Origin: an uncultured Bacteroidales bacterium | Lineage (GTDB): Bacteria; Bacteroidota; Bacteroidia; Bacteroidales; UBA932 | Assembly: GCA_905234485.1 (NCBI GenBank) | Contig: CAJOHV010000003.1 | Span: 1-64,000 of the forward strand | Length of the DNA stretch: 64,000 bases | Direction: 5' to 3' | Shown: in pieces, positions 52,844-62,530 of the stretch | Layout of the letters: every line of letters starts with the position of its first letter | Position numbering within the stretch: position 1 is the first letter of the stretch | The notes under the pieces: generated by a model | The model's input: the letters and a program-made list of their open reading frames with translations, nothing else | Told to the model about the DNA's origin: nothing | Database searches by the model: none | Position numbers and translations under genes: made by a program

Positions 52844-52953
52844 GTGCAAGGTTTGTTTTTACGTGACAGACCTTGCACATTCATTTTGCCCTACACGTAA
52901 TTGTGGGAGCATTCATTCGTTCAAGGTCTGACTACTAAAAACAGACCTTGAAC
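52844..52953. repeat. REPIN-like double-hairpin element, copy 2
   Basis: GTGCAAGGT-N17-ACCTTGCAC-N40-GTTCAAGGT-N17-ACCTTGAAC; spacing identical to copy 1. Confidence 0.85.
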
Positions 52954-52981
52954 AAAAATAGAAAATAACTACCGGGTAATC

Positions 52982-54295
52982 CTACCTCAACCCTTTCAGG
53001 CGGGCCTGGAGGGAGCCGTCCATGGCCATCTTCATCATTTTCTGCGAACCTTCGAACTGCTTGATGAGGCGGTTCACGTCCGCGATGCTGGTGCCTGAGC
53101 CGGCGGCGATGCGGCGACGGCGCGACCCGTTGAGGGATTCGGGGTGCTCACGCTCGTAGGGGGTCATGCTCTTGATTATGGCTTCGGTGCTCTTGAAGGC
53201 TTTGTCGTTGTCGATATCCACGTCTTTCATCGCGTTGCCCACTCCGGGTATCATCCCGGCGAGTTCCTTGATGTCGCCCATTTTGCGCACCTGCTGGATC
53301 TGGTCGTAGTAGTCGTTGAAATTGAACTTGCCCTTGGCGATTTTTTTCTTGACTTCGCGGGCTTGCTTCTCGTCGAATTGCTCCTGGGCGCGCTCGACCA
53401 GGGAAACCACATCGCCCATGCCGAGGATTCTGTCCGCGATACGGGAGGGATGGAAGACATCGATGGCCTCCATCTTTTCTCCGGTGCTGACGAACTTCAC
53501 GGGTTTGCCGCTGACGGCCTTCACAGAGAGGGCCGCGCCGCCGCGGGTATCGCCGTCCAACTTGGTGAGGACGATGCCGTCGTAGTCGATCGCTTCGTTG
53601 AAGGCCGTTGCGCTCAGAACTGCGTCCTGACCGGTCATGGCGTCCACAACGAACAGGGTCTCGCTCGGACTGCAGGCCTTGTGCATCGCGCGGATCTCGT
53701 CCATCAGTTCCTGATCCACGGCGAGACGGCCGGCGGTATCCACAAGCACCACGTCATACGAACGGCCTTCGGCTATCGCGGCCAGGGCTACCTTCACGGG
53801 GTCCGATTCGCCGTCGATCGAGAAGACGGGAAGACCGATGCCTTCGGCGAGGGTCTTCAACTGCTCGATCGCGGCCGGACGGAAGGTGTCGCACGCCGCG
53901 AGCAGGACCTTCTTGCCCTTCTTCTTCAGCCAGAGACCCAACTTGGCAGTGAATGTGGTCTTACCGGAACCGTTCAGACCTGCGATGAGGACCACGGCGG
54001 GGTAGCCTTTGAGATTGATTTCAGATGACTCGCTGCCCATAAACTCCACGAGTTCGTCGTGGACTATCTTGACCATCATCTGCTGGGGCTTCACGGCTGT
54101 GAGCACGTTCTGCCCGAGCGCTTTCTGCTTGACATTGTCGCAGAATTCCTTGGCCACTTTGTAGGACACGTCTGCATCCAGCAGGGCGCGGCGTACGTCT
54201 TTCAGGGTCTCGGAAATGTTGATCTCGGTGATTTTGCCTTCACCTTTGAGTATCTTGAATGAGCGCTCCAGTCTTTCGCTGAGGTTTTCGAACAT
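52982..54295 (-). CDS. ffh: Signal recognition particle protein Ffh
   Basis: AGLNGSGKTTFTAKLG, DTAGRLAVDQELM, LTKLDGDTRGGAALS, C-terminal M domain. Confidence 0.97.
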   Translation of the reverse strand: MFENLSERLERSFKILKGEGKITEINISETLKDVRRALLDADVSYKVAKEFCDNVKQKALGQNVLTAVKPQQMMVKIVHDELVEFMGSESSEINLKGYPAVVLIAGLNGSGKTTFTAKLGLWLKKKGKKVLLAACDTFRPAAIEQLKTLAEGIGLPVFSIDGESDPVKVALAAIAEGRSYDVVLVDTAGRLAVDQELMDEIRAMHKACSPSETLFVVDAMTGQDAVLSATAFNEAIDYDGIVLTKLDGDTRGGAALSVKAVSGKPVKFVSTGEKMEAIDVFHPSRIADRILGMGDVVSLVERAQEQFDEKQAREVKKKIAKGKFNFNDYYDQIQQVRKMGDIKELAGMIPGVGNAMKDVDIDNDKAFKSTEAIIKSMTPYEREHPESLNGSRRRRIAAGSGTSIADVNRLIKQFEGSQKMMKMAMDGSLQARLKGLR

Positions 54296-54355
54296 AGTGA
54301 TTTCTTTTAACGAGTCGCAAATTTACACAAATTCTGCTTAAATTTGAGCCTGAAT

Positions 54356-55420
54356 ATGAAAAGGCTGGTTCTCATCCTGTTGCTTGCTCTCAGCAGCGCC
54401 TGCGCCCTCGCCCAGGTGAAATTCTTCACGGGCTCGGGCCTCGGCTATGTGTTCGATAACCACGAATTCGATCCGTCGCACGGCACATACATTCCCTCGG
54501 AAACGATTCACTTCGTCAGAGTCAGCAATATCTTCGGCTGGGAATTCCCTCAGAGCGATAACCTTACCCATAAACTGGTCTTCGGAGTGGATCTGGTCAA
54601 GCAGATGGGAACTGAAATCGAAGCGCTCAAAGATGTGGTCGCTGACATCCCTATCTACTACAACGCCGTGTCGGATAACGGGCGGAGGACTTTCACTGCC
54701 GCTATGGGCTCTTTCCCCAGGCGTTTCGTCAAAGGCAAGTACAGCGAGGCCCTGATGAGTGAGGAGACGGTGGAGACGGACTTCAACCTGGACGGAATGT
54801 ACCTGTCCTGGGACAAGGAATCGTTCTTCACTGAACTGGCTCTGGACTGGATGGGCAAGTATGGCAACACCCGTAAAGAGCGTTTCCAGATACTCAGTTA
54901 CGGTTCGTGGAACCTCGCCCCGGCCCTTTCCTTCGGCTGGGCCGGCAGTTTCTATCACTATGCCGGAAGTGTGGCGGCCCCCGGCGTCGTGGACAATCAC
55001 CACCTCCAGGTGTTCGGCAAACTTGACCTTGCGGCAGACAGCGCGGACAGCGAACTCAGTCTAAAACTCAGCGCGATAGGAAGTTATCAGAAAGACCGTC
55101 GGCGCGACGACCTTCGCCTTCCGTTCGGAGGCGAGGCCGAGGCGACCGTTCGTTGGAAGAGTCTGGGCTTGAAGAACGTGACGGCCTACACCAAGGACAT
55201 GCTCCCGTTCTATAAAGACCTGGATTTCGCAGGGAATCCTTATGGAGATATGCTCTACCGCGGATCCAAGTTCTACAAAGGTTTCTATGATCTCGCCGAA
55301 CTGTACTGGACCCCGAAGATCACTAAAAAACTGGACCTCAAGGTGAGTTTCCGCTTCCACTTCGGCGCCGAAGGTTTCCTCGGCTCGGAGCAGCGCGTCG
55401 CCCTATTTTTCGATATATGA
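54356..55420 (+). CDS. Outer-membrane beta-barrel-like hypothetical protein
   Basis: Signal peptide MKRLVLILLLALSSACALA, alternating-strand pattern, C-terminal FFDI. Confidence 0.65.
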   Translation: MKRLVLILLLALSSACALAQVKFFTGSGLGYVFDNHEFDPSHGTYIPSETIHFVRVSNIFGWEFPQSDNLTHKLVFGVDLVKQMGTEIEALKDVVADIPIYYNAVSDNGRRTFTAAMGSFPRRFVKGKYSEALMSEETVETDFNLDGMYLSWDKESFFTELALDWMGKYGNTRKERFQILSYGSWNLAPALSFGWAGSFYHYAGSVAAPGVVDNHHLQVFGKLDLAADSADSELSLKLSAIGSYQKDRRRDDLRLPFGGEAEATVRWKSLGLKNVTAYTKDMLPFYKDLDFAGNPYGDMLYRGSKFYKGFYDLAELYWTPKITKKLDLKVSFRFHFGAEGFLGSEQRVALFFDI

Positions 55421-57162
55421 AAAATCTGAACAAATACCTTCTAGCGCTTGCGGTTCTCGCCGCATGCGCCTGCCAGCCTCGTGAAGGCACCATCCACATC
55501 ATCACCACCAACGACGTGCACGGAGCATGGTTCGACAGCACCTATGTCGGTGGCCGCCAGGTCCCCAGCCTGATGGCCATAAATCACTACGTTGACAGCA
55601 TCCGCGCCGCCGTGGGCAAATCCAATGTGCTGCTGCTGGACGCCGGCGACTGCCTTCAGGGCGACAATGCGGCCTACTATTTCAACTATGTGGACACGCT
55701 GAGCGAGCATCTCTTCGTGCGTCTGGTAGACTATATGGGCTACGATGCGATAGTGGTCGGGAACCACGACGTGGAGACGGGGCATCCCGTCTACGACCGC
55801 GTCACCCGCGGGCTCGAGGCCCACGGCATTCCTTTCCTCGCCGGCAACGCCCTGAAAGCGGATGGAACTTCGTACTGGCCAGAATATAAAGTTTTCAAGA
55901 AAAGCGGCCTGAAAGTGCTCGTGCTCGGTTACACCAACGCCAATATGGCGGCCTGGCTGGACGAGAGCATCTGGTCCGGAATGCATTTTGTCTCTCTCGT
56001 GCCCTTCGTTCAGGAAAGGGTGGACGCGCTCAAGGCTCAGATCAAGCCGGACGTGACGATAGTGGCAGTCCACAGTGGAGTGGGCTCCGGGAATGGGGAA
56101 GTGCTTGAGTCACAGGGGCTTGACTTATTTAAAACGCTGCGCGGAGTGGATTTGGTGGTCACATCGCACGACCATCGTCCGAGGATGGAGAGCACAGACA
56201 GCATAGCGCTAGTGAACTCGGGTTCGAAGGCCAATAATATCACCCACACAGTGATCACCGTCGGCCCCGACGGCGGCAGGACCATCACCCCCGAAATCAT
56301 CAGGGTGGACAAGTCCAAGACGGATCCCCGTATGCGCGAGGCGTTCGCTTACGAATTCTCTGAGATCAGGCAGTTCACGACCATGGAGGTCGGCTCCATC
56401 AGCGAGCCCATGCTCACCCGCGAGTCGTTTGCCGGCCGCTGCTTCTATATGGACTTTATCCACTTCATCGAGCGCGATTTCTCGGGGGCGGAGATTTCGT
56501 TCGCGGCGCCGCTTTCCTTCAACAAAAAGGTGGATTCTGGAAAGATTATCTTCAACGACCTGTTCACGATATATCCCTTCGAGAACGCCCTGTGCGTGAT
56601 TCGTCTGAGCGGACGCGAGATAAAGGACTACCTGGAGTATTCCTACGACAAATGGATCCAAACCTGGAAGCCCGGAGGCCACGTGTTCAATATGAGCAAC
56701 CGCGCCGATGCGCGTTACTCGCAGGGGAGATGGTCGTTCAACGCGCCGAGTTACAACTTCGACAGCGCGTCCGGTATCAACTACACGGTGGATATCACCA
56801 AGCCGTTCGGCAAACGTGTGAGCATAGCCTCCATGGCCGACGGCAGCCGCTTCGATCTGAACCGTGAATACACCGTGGCGATGACCTCGTACCGTGCTGC
56901 CGGCGGTGGAGATATGCTATTCAAGGGCGCGGGGCTTACCCGTGAGGAACTCGACGGGCGTCTGGAGGCCCGTTTCCCGGAAATCCGCGACCTTATCTAC
57001 CGCTACTTCATGATCCACGATTCGGCGGATCCCAAAACTCTGGAAGAACCGCAGGGAGAGATGGATGACTCGCGCATCCTTCTCGGCGACTGGAAGTTCG
57101 TCCCCGAAGCGGCAGCAAAAAAGGCCATATCCGAGGATATGACCTTGATGTTCGGGAATTAA
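55417..57162 (+). CDS. 5'-nucleotidase/metallophosphatase, UshA-like
   Basis: ITTNDVHGAWFDST, GDCLQGDNAAYY, VVGNHDVETG, TSYRAAGGGDMLF; overlaps upstream gene by 4 nt. Confidence 0.93.
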   Translation: MKNLNKYLLALAVLAACACQPREGTIHIITTNDVHGAWFDSTYVGGRQVPSLMAINHYVDSIRAAVGKSNVLLLDAGDCLQGDNAAYYFNYVDTLSEHLFVRLVDYMGYDAIVVGNHDVETGHPVYDRVTRGLEAHGIPFLAGNALKADGTSYWPEYKVFKKSGLKVLVLGYTNANMAAWLDESIWSGMHFVSLVPFVQERVDALKAQIKPDVTIVAVHSGVGSGNGEVLESQGLDLFKTLRGVDLVVTSHDHRPRMESTDSIALVNSGSKANNITHTVITVGPDGGRTITPEIIRVDKSKTDPRMREAFAYEFSEIRQFTTMEVGSISEPMLTRESFAGRCFYMDFIHFIERDFSGAEISFAAPLSFNKKVDSGKIIFNDLFTIYPFENALCVIRLSGREIKDYLEYSYDKWIQTWKPGGHVFNMSNRADARYSQGRWSFNAPSYNFDSASGINYTVDITKPFGKRVSIASMADGSRFDLNREYTVAMTSYRAAGGGDMLFKGAGLTREELDGRLEARFPEIRDLIYRYFMIHDSADPKTLEEPQGEMDDSRILLGDWKFVPEAAAKKAISEDMTLMFGN

Positions 57163-58808
57163 TCCAATTCTTCGAGCCACAAATCCGGACTCGCGTCAGT
57201 GGGCATCATCCAGTCTCCGCGAGGGGAGAGGCTTATGTCCAGGACCTTGGGCCCGCAGGGGCTGCAGGCGCGCTTGAATTGCTGGCTGAAGAAACGTTTC
57301 AAGAAGATATTCAGCCAATTCTTGACGGTGTCCTTGTCGTAAGTGCCGGCGAATTCCTTACTTGCCGCCAAGAGGATATCCTTCGGTGATTCGCCCTTGC
57401 AGACATGCCACAGGAAGAAATCGTGGAGCTCGTAGGGCCCGATTATGCCCTCAGTGGGCTGCGAGCCGGGGAGGAGTTCGGGCGAAACGGGCGTGTCCAA
57501 AATATCCAGCAGGGCGGCCTCGCAGGGGTGGCCCTTTGAGAGCATACGGACGATGGCCCTGATGAGGGTCTTCGGCACACCGGCGTTCACTCCGTACATG
57601 CTCATATGGTCGCCGTTGTAGGTGCACCAGCCGAGCGCTATCTCCGAAAGATCGCCCGTGCCGATCACGATTCCGCCGACTTTGTTGCCCAAGTCCATGA
57701 GCACCTGAGTGCGTTCGCGGGCCTGCGCGTTCTCGAACGTGACATCGTGCATCGAAGGGTCCTGGCCGATGTCCTTGAAATGCTGGCTTACGGCATTGCC
57801 GATTCCTATCTCCATGGCGGTGATTCCCAGCCTTTCCATAAGCACCCACGCATTCGAGCGCGTCCTGTCGGAGGTGCCGAAGCAGGGCATGGTCACGCCG
57901 TAGATGCCCTTGCGGTCCAGACCGAGCCTGTCGAAGGATTCGCAGATTACGAGCAGCGCGAGCGTGCTGTCCAGACCGCCCGAAACGCCTATCACGCATT
58001 TGCTGCAGTGGATATGCTCCAGGCGGCTCATGAGCGCGGTCACCTGAATATCGAAGATTTCGCGGTTAGTGTCTTCCGGCTCGGACGGCTCGGCCGATAC
58101 TTGTTTATCAGGGTCTATTTCAGCGCAAATCCAACTTGATTCCTTCTGGAATCTCTTGTTCTCGGCGAGTTTGACGCCATTGGAGTAGATTAGCGAAGAA
58201 CCGGCCCACACGAGGTCGTCAGTGGATTCGCCGTAGCCGTTGCAGCAATAAATGTTGCAGCCGGGGAGCGCGGCCAGAGAGGCCTTGCGGCGGTCGTGTT
58301 TGCCCGCTACTTCGAAGGACGCGGCGGGGCGGACGGTGATGCCGGATTCGGAGGCGGATGTGAGGTCGTCGCCTATCACTATGCCGAAAGCGAGACCGCC
58401 TGCATCGAATGGCTGCGACGGGCTGCCGGGCTGGAACCAGCGTTGTTCCATGGGCGAAAGGGCGGTTTTTGCAGCCATCCCCACTATGTCGCCCCCGCGG
58501 ATTACGAGCGCGGCATCCAGCAGTTTGCCTTCAAAGACTATAGGGCAACCGACCACCAGAGTCTGGGTGAGGCCCGAGGTCTCCGAGCAGAGTCTCTTAA
58601 CCCCGCTTTCCGCCTTGTTGATCAAGGCTTGCTGGAGGAAAAGATCCCCGCAGGTGTATCCTGTTACTGCAAGTTCGGGAAAAACGATGAGATCCGGGTT
58701 GCATTTCCCGGCGATTTCCTTGCTTAGCCTGACGATTTCGCCGATATTCCAATCGACGTGCGCGACCTTAACTTTCGGGGTCGCCGCCGCTGCTTTGAAC
58801 GCTTTCAT
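57159..58808 (-). CDS. nadE: NAD+ synthetase with degenerate N-terminal glutaminase (nitrilase-fold) domain
   Basis: C-terminal VIGVSGGLDSTLALL, VTMPCFGTSDRTRSNA, GTGDLSEIALGW; N-terminal FPELAVTGYTCGDL but FGIVIGDDLT where EICEDLW is expected. Confidence 0.9.
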   Translation of the reverse strand: MKAFKAAAATPKVKVAHVDWNIGEIVRLSKEIAGKCNPDLIVFPELAVTGYTCGDLFLQQALINKAESGVKRLCSETSGLTQTLVVGCPIVFEGKLLDAALVIRGGDIVGMAAKTALSPMEQRWFQPGSPSQPFDAGGLAFGIVIGDDLTSASESGITVRPAASFEVAGKHDRRKASLAALPGCNIYCCNGYGESTDDLVWAGSSLIYSNGVKLAENKRFQKESSWICAEIDPDKQVSAEPSEPEDTNREIFDIQVTALMSRLEHIHCSKCVIGVSGGLDSTLALLVICESFDRLGLDRKGIYGVTMPCFGTSDRTRSNAWVLMERLGITAMEIGIGNAVSQHFKDIGQDPSMHDVTFENAQARERTQVLMDLGNKVGGIVIGTGDLSEIALGWCTYNGDHMSMYGVNAGVPKTLIRAIVRMLSKGHPCEAALLDILDTPVSPELLPGSQPTEGIIGPYELHDFFLWHVCKGESPKDILLAASKEFAGTYDKDTVKNWLNIFLKRFFSQQFKRACSPCGPKVLDISLSPRGDWMMPTDASPDLWLEELD

Positions 58809-58835
58809 ATCATTGCAAAGTTAAGCAAATTTGGC

Positions 58836-58843
58836 TATTTTTG
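58836..58843 (+). promoter_or_regulatory. -7 box TATTTTTG of NusG/UpxY-like gene
   Basis: TTG at 58813-58815, N20, TATTTTTG; ATG at 58850. Confidence 0.55.
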
Positions 58844-58849
58844 TGTGGT

Positions 58850-59365
58850 ATGAACGAACTGCACTGGTACATAGCCTGCACACGCTCCTGTCAGGACAAA
58901 AATGTGGCTGCGGCCCTGTCTGCGAAGGGGTATGAGGTGTATGTGCCCGTGCGTAGGGAGGTCCGCCAATGGTCGGACCGCAAGAAGGTGGTGGAGTCGC
59001 TCCTGACTCCCCGCATCGTGTTCGTCCGCTGCACCGAATTGGACCGCCGCCGTTCCGTAGAAGAAATCCCGTACCTGACGCATTACCTCTCGGAGTATCC
59101 CGGGAAGGGTAAGCCGGCGCGGGTACCGGATGATCAGATGAGCGCCTTTATGGCGATGGTGGACAGCGTGAACGGCGAGGTGACGGTCTTGAACCGCCAG
59201 TTGCGTCCCGGCGATATGGTCCGCGTCAAAGAAGGCGCCCTGGAAGGCCGGATCGTGGAACTCGTCAATGTGGACGGCCGGGACTGCCTCGCGGTCCGTC
59301 TGCCCCTTTTGGGCACCGCCTGCATCCAAATCGAAAGGAAATCGGTGGAATTGTTAGACAAATAG
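58850..59365 (+). CDS. NusG-paralog / UpxY-family transcription antiterminator
   Basis: NGN-like HWYIACTRSCQDKNVAAALSAKGYEVYVPVRREVRQWSDRKK and KOW LRPGDMVRVKEGALEGRIVELVN. Confidence 0.85.
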   Translation: MNELHWYIACTRSCQDKNVAAALSAKGYEVYVPVRREVRQWSDRKKVVESLLTPRIVFVRCTELDRRRSVEEIPYLTHYLSEYPGKGKPARVPDDQMSAFMAMVDSVNGEVTVLNRQLRPGDMVRVKEGALEGRIVELVNVDGRDCLAVRLPLLGTACIQIERKSVELLDK

Positions 59366-59390
59366 GGAAAAATCATTATATTTGTAGGGT

Positions 59391-59660
59391 ATGATAGACG
59401 ACCTCCGTAAAGACATCGAACGCCTGATTTCTCTGTATGAAACGGAGAAGCGCCGTGGCGACGAGCTCGCCGCAAAACTCGTTGTCAAAGAGTCGGAGTC
59501 GGCTAAGTACAAACAGCAGATAACTGAATTGACAAAACAGATAGACCGGTACAAACTCGCGGGCGCTTTCACTGCGGAGGGAGACAAAACAGCCGCAAAG
59601 GAAAGGATAGACAAACTCATCCGGGAGATAGACAAATGTATCCGTCTGATCACGAACTAG
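59391..59660 (+). CDS. Small coiled-coil protein upstream of zapA (ZapB-like position)
   Basis: 89 aa heptad-rich; 1 nt before zapA start; TATATTTG at 59377-59384. Confidence 0.7.
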   Translation: MIDDLRKDIERLISLYETEKRRGDELAAKLVVKESESAKYKQQITELTKQIDRYKLAGAFTAEGDKTAAKERIDKLIREIDKCIRLITN

Positions 59661-59661
59661 T

Positions 59662-59964
59662 ATGGCAGACCAGACCAAACACAGCATCACACTCAAGATA
59701 GCCGGCAAGGAGTACACCTTGGTGGCCACTCAGGAGTCTGAGCACTATATGCGTCTGGCATCTGACAAGATTAACGCGATGCTGGCAGATTATGACCAGA
59801 AATATCCGGACCAGACTGTGGCGGATAAACTCGTGTTCGTGGCGCTGATGAATACTATCTCGATGCTTGTCGCAAAGAAAGGCCTCGCGCAGAATACCGA
59901 TGAAACAGCCAAACTCGAGAAGGAGTTGAAGGCCTATCTGAACAAAATAGAGACTAACCGTTAG
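59662..59964 (+). CDS. zapA: Cell division protein ZapA
   Basis: LKIAGKEYTLVATQESEHYMRLASDKINAML...VADKLVFVALMNTISML. Confidence 0.88.
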   Translation: MADQTKHSITLKIAGKEYTLVATQESEHYMRLASDKINAMLADYDQKYPDQTVADKLVFVALMNTISMLVAKKGLAQNTDETAKLEKELKAYLNKIETNR

Positions 59965-60104
59965 TTCCTCCTTGCTCTAACAAACAAGTTCTACGGAACC
60001 GGGTAAGTTCTCGCCGTCGATAGCACGCCTGCCGCGAGCAGGAAGCCTGAACCGGGAGGCCCCCAAATCTTTCTTTAAGAAAGTTTCAGCCAAGGACTAA
60101 CGGT
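59957..60104 (+). ncRNA. ssrS: 6S RNA (ssrS / Bacteroidales-1-like)
   Basis: Long noncoding gap between zapA and rny; closing stem ACCGTTAGTTCCT (59957-59969) with AGGACTAACGGT (60093-60104); zapA neighbourhood is typical of 6S RNA. Confidence 0.6.
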
Positions 60105-60112
60105 CTTTTACA

Positions 60113-60150
60113 AAACAGTATCTGCAATTGAAAGCAGGTGCTGTTTTTTG
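60113..60150 (+). terminator. Intrinsic terminator downstream of 6S-like RNA
   Basis: AAAACAGTATCTGC-AATTGAAA-GCAGGTGCTGTTTTTTG. Confidence 0.8.
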
Positions 60151-60178
60151 TTTGACAATTTGACTCAATATACACAAT

Positions 60179-61717
60179 ATGTTACTTTACATCATCATCG
60201 CAGCCGTCGCAGGCGCAGTCCTGTCCCTGGCAATTTACATAGGGGCTACCCGTATCGTCAGCAAAGGACGCGGGGACGCCATCATCCAGAAAGCCACTCT
60301 CGAGGCCGAGTCGCTCAAGCAGAAGAAGATGCTCGAAGCCAAGGAGCACTTCCTCCAACTCAAGGAAGAGTACGAAGCGAAAGTGAGCGAGAAAAACAAC
60401 CAACTCCGCGACCGCGAGAACAACGTCCGCGCGAAGGAGACCCAGCTGAACCAGATGCAGTCCGAACTCGGACGCCGTCAGCACGACCTCGATTCCCAGA
60501 AGGGCCAGTTGAACGCCCAGCGCGAGCAACTTTCGAAGAAAGAAGCCGAGTGCGCTGCCCTCACTGCCCAGGCCAACAAACAACTTGAAACCGTAGCCGG
60601 AATGAGCGCGGAAGACGCCAAGAAAATGCTCGTCGAGAACATGAAGGCCGAAGCCCGCTCCGAGGCGCTCTCATACATTAACGACACGATGGACGAGGCC
60701 CGTCTGAACGCGGCCAAGGAAGCGAAGCGCATCGTTATCAACACTATCCAGCGCACCGCCACTGAAACCGCGATCGAGAACGCAGTCACGACCTTCCCGA
60801 TTGAGAACGACGAAGTCAAGGGCCGCATTATCGGACGCGAAGGCCGCAACATCCGCGCGCTCGAGGCGGCGACCGGCGTGGAGATAGTCGTGGACGACAC
60901 CCCGGACACGATCCTTCTCTCCGGTTTCGATCCCGTCCGCAGGGAAGTGGCCCGTCTGGCGCTGCATCAGCTGGTGACCGACGGCCGTATCCACCCCGCA
61001 CGTATCGAAGAGGTGGTGGCGAAGGTGAGCAAGCAACTCGAAGACGAAATCCTCGAGACCGGCAAGCGCACCTGCATAGACCTTGGAATCCACGGTCTGA
61101 ACCTCGAACTCGTCCGCCTCATCGGCCGTATGAAATACCGTTCGTCGTACGGACAGAACCTTCTGCAGCACTCGCGCGAAGTGGCGTCGATCGCCAGCAT
61201 CTTCGCCGCTGAACTCGGCCTGAACCCGAAAATCGCGAAGAGGGCTGGTCTGCTGCACGATATAGGTAAGGTCAGCACTGAAGACGAAGAACTGCCGCAC
61301 GCCCTTCTGGGAGCGAAACTCGCGGAGCAGTACAAGGAGCGTCCCGAGATCGTGAACGCGGTGGGAGCTCACCACGAAGAGATGGAGATGACCTCGATTT
61401 ACGCGCCGCTCGTGCTGGTGGCCGACGCCATTTCGGGAGCTCGTCCCGGCGCGCGCCGCGAGGTTATCGAGAGTTACATCAAGCGCCTCAAGGGTATGGA
61501 AGACCTCGCCGCGTCGTACAAGGGAGTCACCAAGTCCTACGCCATCCAGGCGGGTCGCGAACTCCGCGTGATCGTGGGCGCAGACGAAATCACTGACGAG
61601 CAGGCAGCCCGTCTCTCGACTGATATCGCACAACGCATCCAGGACGAGATGACTTATCCCGGCCAGGTGAAGATCACAGTGATCAGGGAAACCAGATCGG
61701 TCGCTATCGCTAAATAG
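60179..61717 (+). CDS. rny: Ribonuclease Y
   Basis: N-terminal TM and coiled coil; KH domain [33 protein letters not shown] domain [29 protein letters not shown]. Confidence 0.97.
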   Translation: MLLYIIIAAVAGAVLSLAIYIGATRIVSKGRGDAIIQKATLEAESLKQKKMLEAKEHFLQLKEEYEAKVSEKNNQLRDRENNVRAKETQLNQMQSELGRRQHDLDSQKGQLNAQREQLSKKEAECAALTAQANKQLETVAGMSAEDAKKMLVENMKAEARSEALSYINDTMDEARLNAAKEAKRIVINTIQRTATETAIENAVTTFPIENDEVKGRIIGREGRNIRALEAATGVEIVVDDTPDTILLSGFDPVRREVARLALHQLVTDGRIHPARIEEVVAKVSKQLEDEILETGKRTCIDLGIHGLNLELVRLIGRMKYRSSYGQNLLQHSREVASIASIFAAELGLNPKIAKRAGLLHDIGKVSTEDEELPHALLGAKLAEQYKERPEIVNAVGAHHEEMEMTSIYAPLVLVADAISGARPGARREVIESYIKRLKGMEDLAASYKGVTKSYAIQAGRELRVIVGADEITDEQAARLSTDIAQRIQDEMTYPGQVKITVIRETRSVAIAK

Positions 61718-62528
61718 CGGCGATCATCTTTTCGAACAGGGCGGTCATCTTGCTTGTAGCCTGATTGGCCGCCTTTACTATTTCTTTGACATAGTCGTCC
61801 GGCATATCCTCGCGGGCGAGATCGGTGATTACGGACATTCCGAAGACTTTCAGGCCGCAGTGACGCGCGACGATGACCTCGGGCACAGTGCTCATGCCCA
61901 CGGCGTCGCTGCCTATCACGCGGAAGAACTTGTACTCCGCCCTGGTCTCGTATGAAGGACCCGTGCAGGCCACATAGACGCCGTCCTGGAGGTGGATACC
62001 CATCTCGCGGGCGAGCCTGAAGGCCAGCCTGCGGAGTTCCACGTCGTAGGGATGAGTCATATCCGGGAACCTCGGTCCGAACTCCTCGGCGTTGGGGCCG
62101 ATGAGCGGATTGGGCATCATGTTGATCTGGTCCTTGATGACCATAAGATCGCCCACGCGATAACTCAGGTTGAGGCCGCCGGCGGCATTGGAGACGAAGA
62201 GATAATTGATGCCAAGGAGTTTGAGCACCCTGATGGGGAAGGTGACCTGCTCCATCGTGTAACCCTCATAGAAGTGGAAACGGCCCTGCATGGCCACCAC
62301 TTTCTTTCCGCCTAGATCGCCTATCACGAGGCGGGATTTGTGGCCTATCGCAGTGCTGACGGGAAAACCGGGAATCTCGTTGTAAGGGATGATCGAAGGG
62401 TTTTCAATCTGCTCTCCGAGCGAACCGAGTCCGCTGCCGAGTATCACTCCGATTTCGGGCTTGGCGCCGCCGCTTTTCGAACGTATGTATTCAACTGCTT
62501 TGAGGTAAGGTGCTAGTATTTCTGACAT
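61710..62528 (-). CDS. Purine nucleoside phosphorylase I (inosine/guanosine)
   Basis: [73 protein letters not shown]. Confidence 0.95.
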   Translation of the reverse strand: MSEILAPYLKAVEYIRSKSGGAKPEIGVILGSGLGSLGEQIENPSIIPYNEIPGFPVSTAIGHKSRLVIGDLGGKKVVAMQGRFHFYEGYTMEQVTFPIRVLKLLGINYLFVSNAAGGLNLSYRVGDLMVIKDQINMMPNPLIGPNAEEFGPRFPDMTHPYDVELRRLAFRLAREMGIHLQDGVYVACTGPSYETRAEYKFFRVIGSDAVGMSTVPEVIVARHCGLKVFGMSVITDLAREDMPDDYVKEIVKAANQATSKMTALFEKMIAAI

Positions 62529-62530
62529 GG

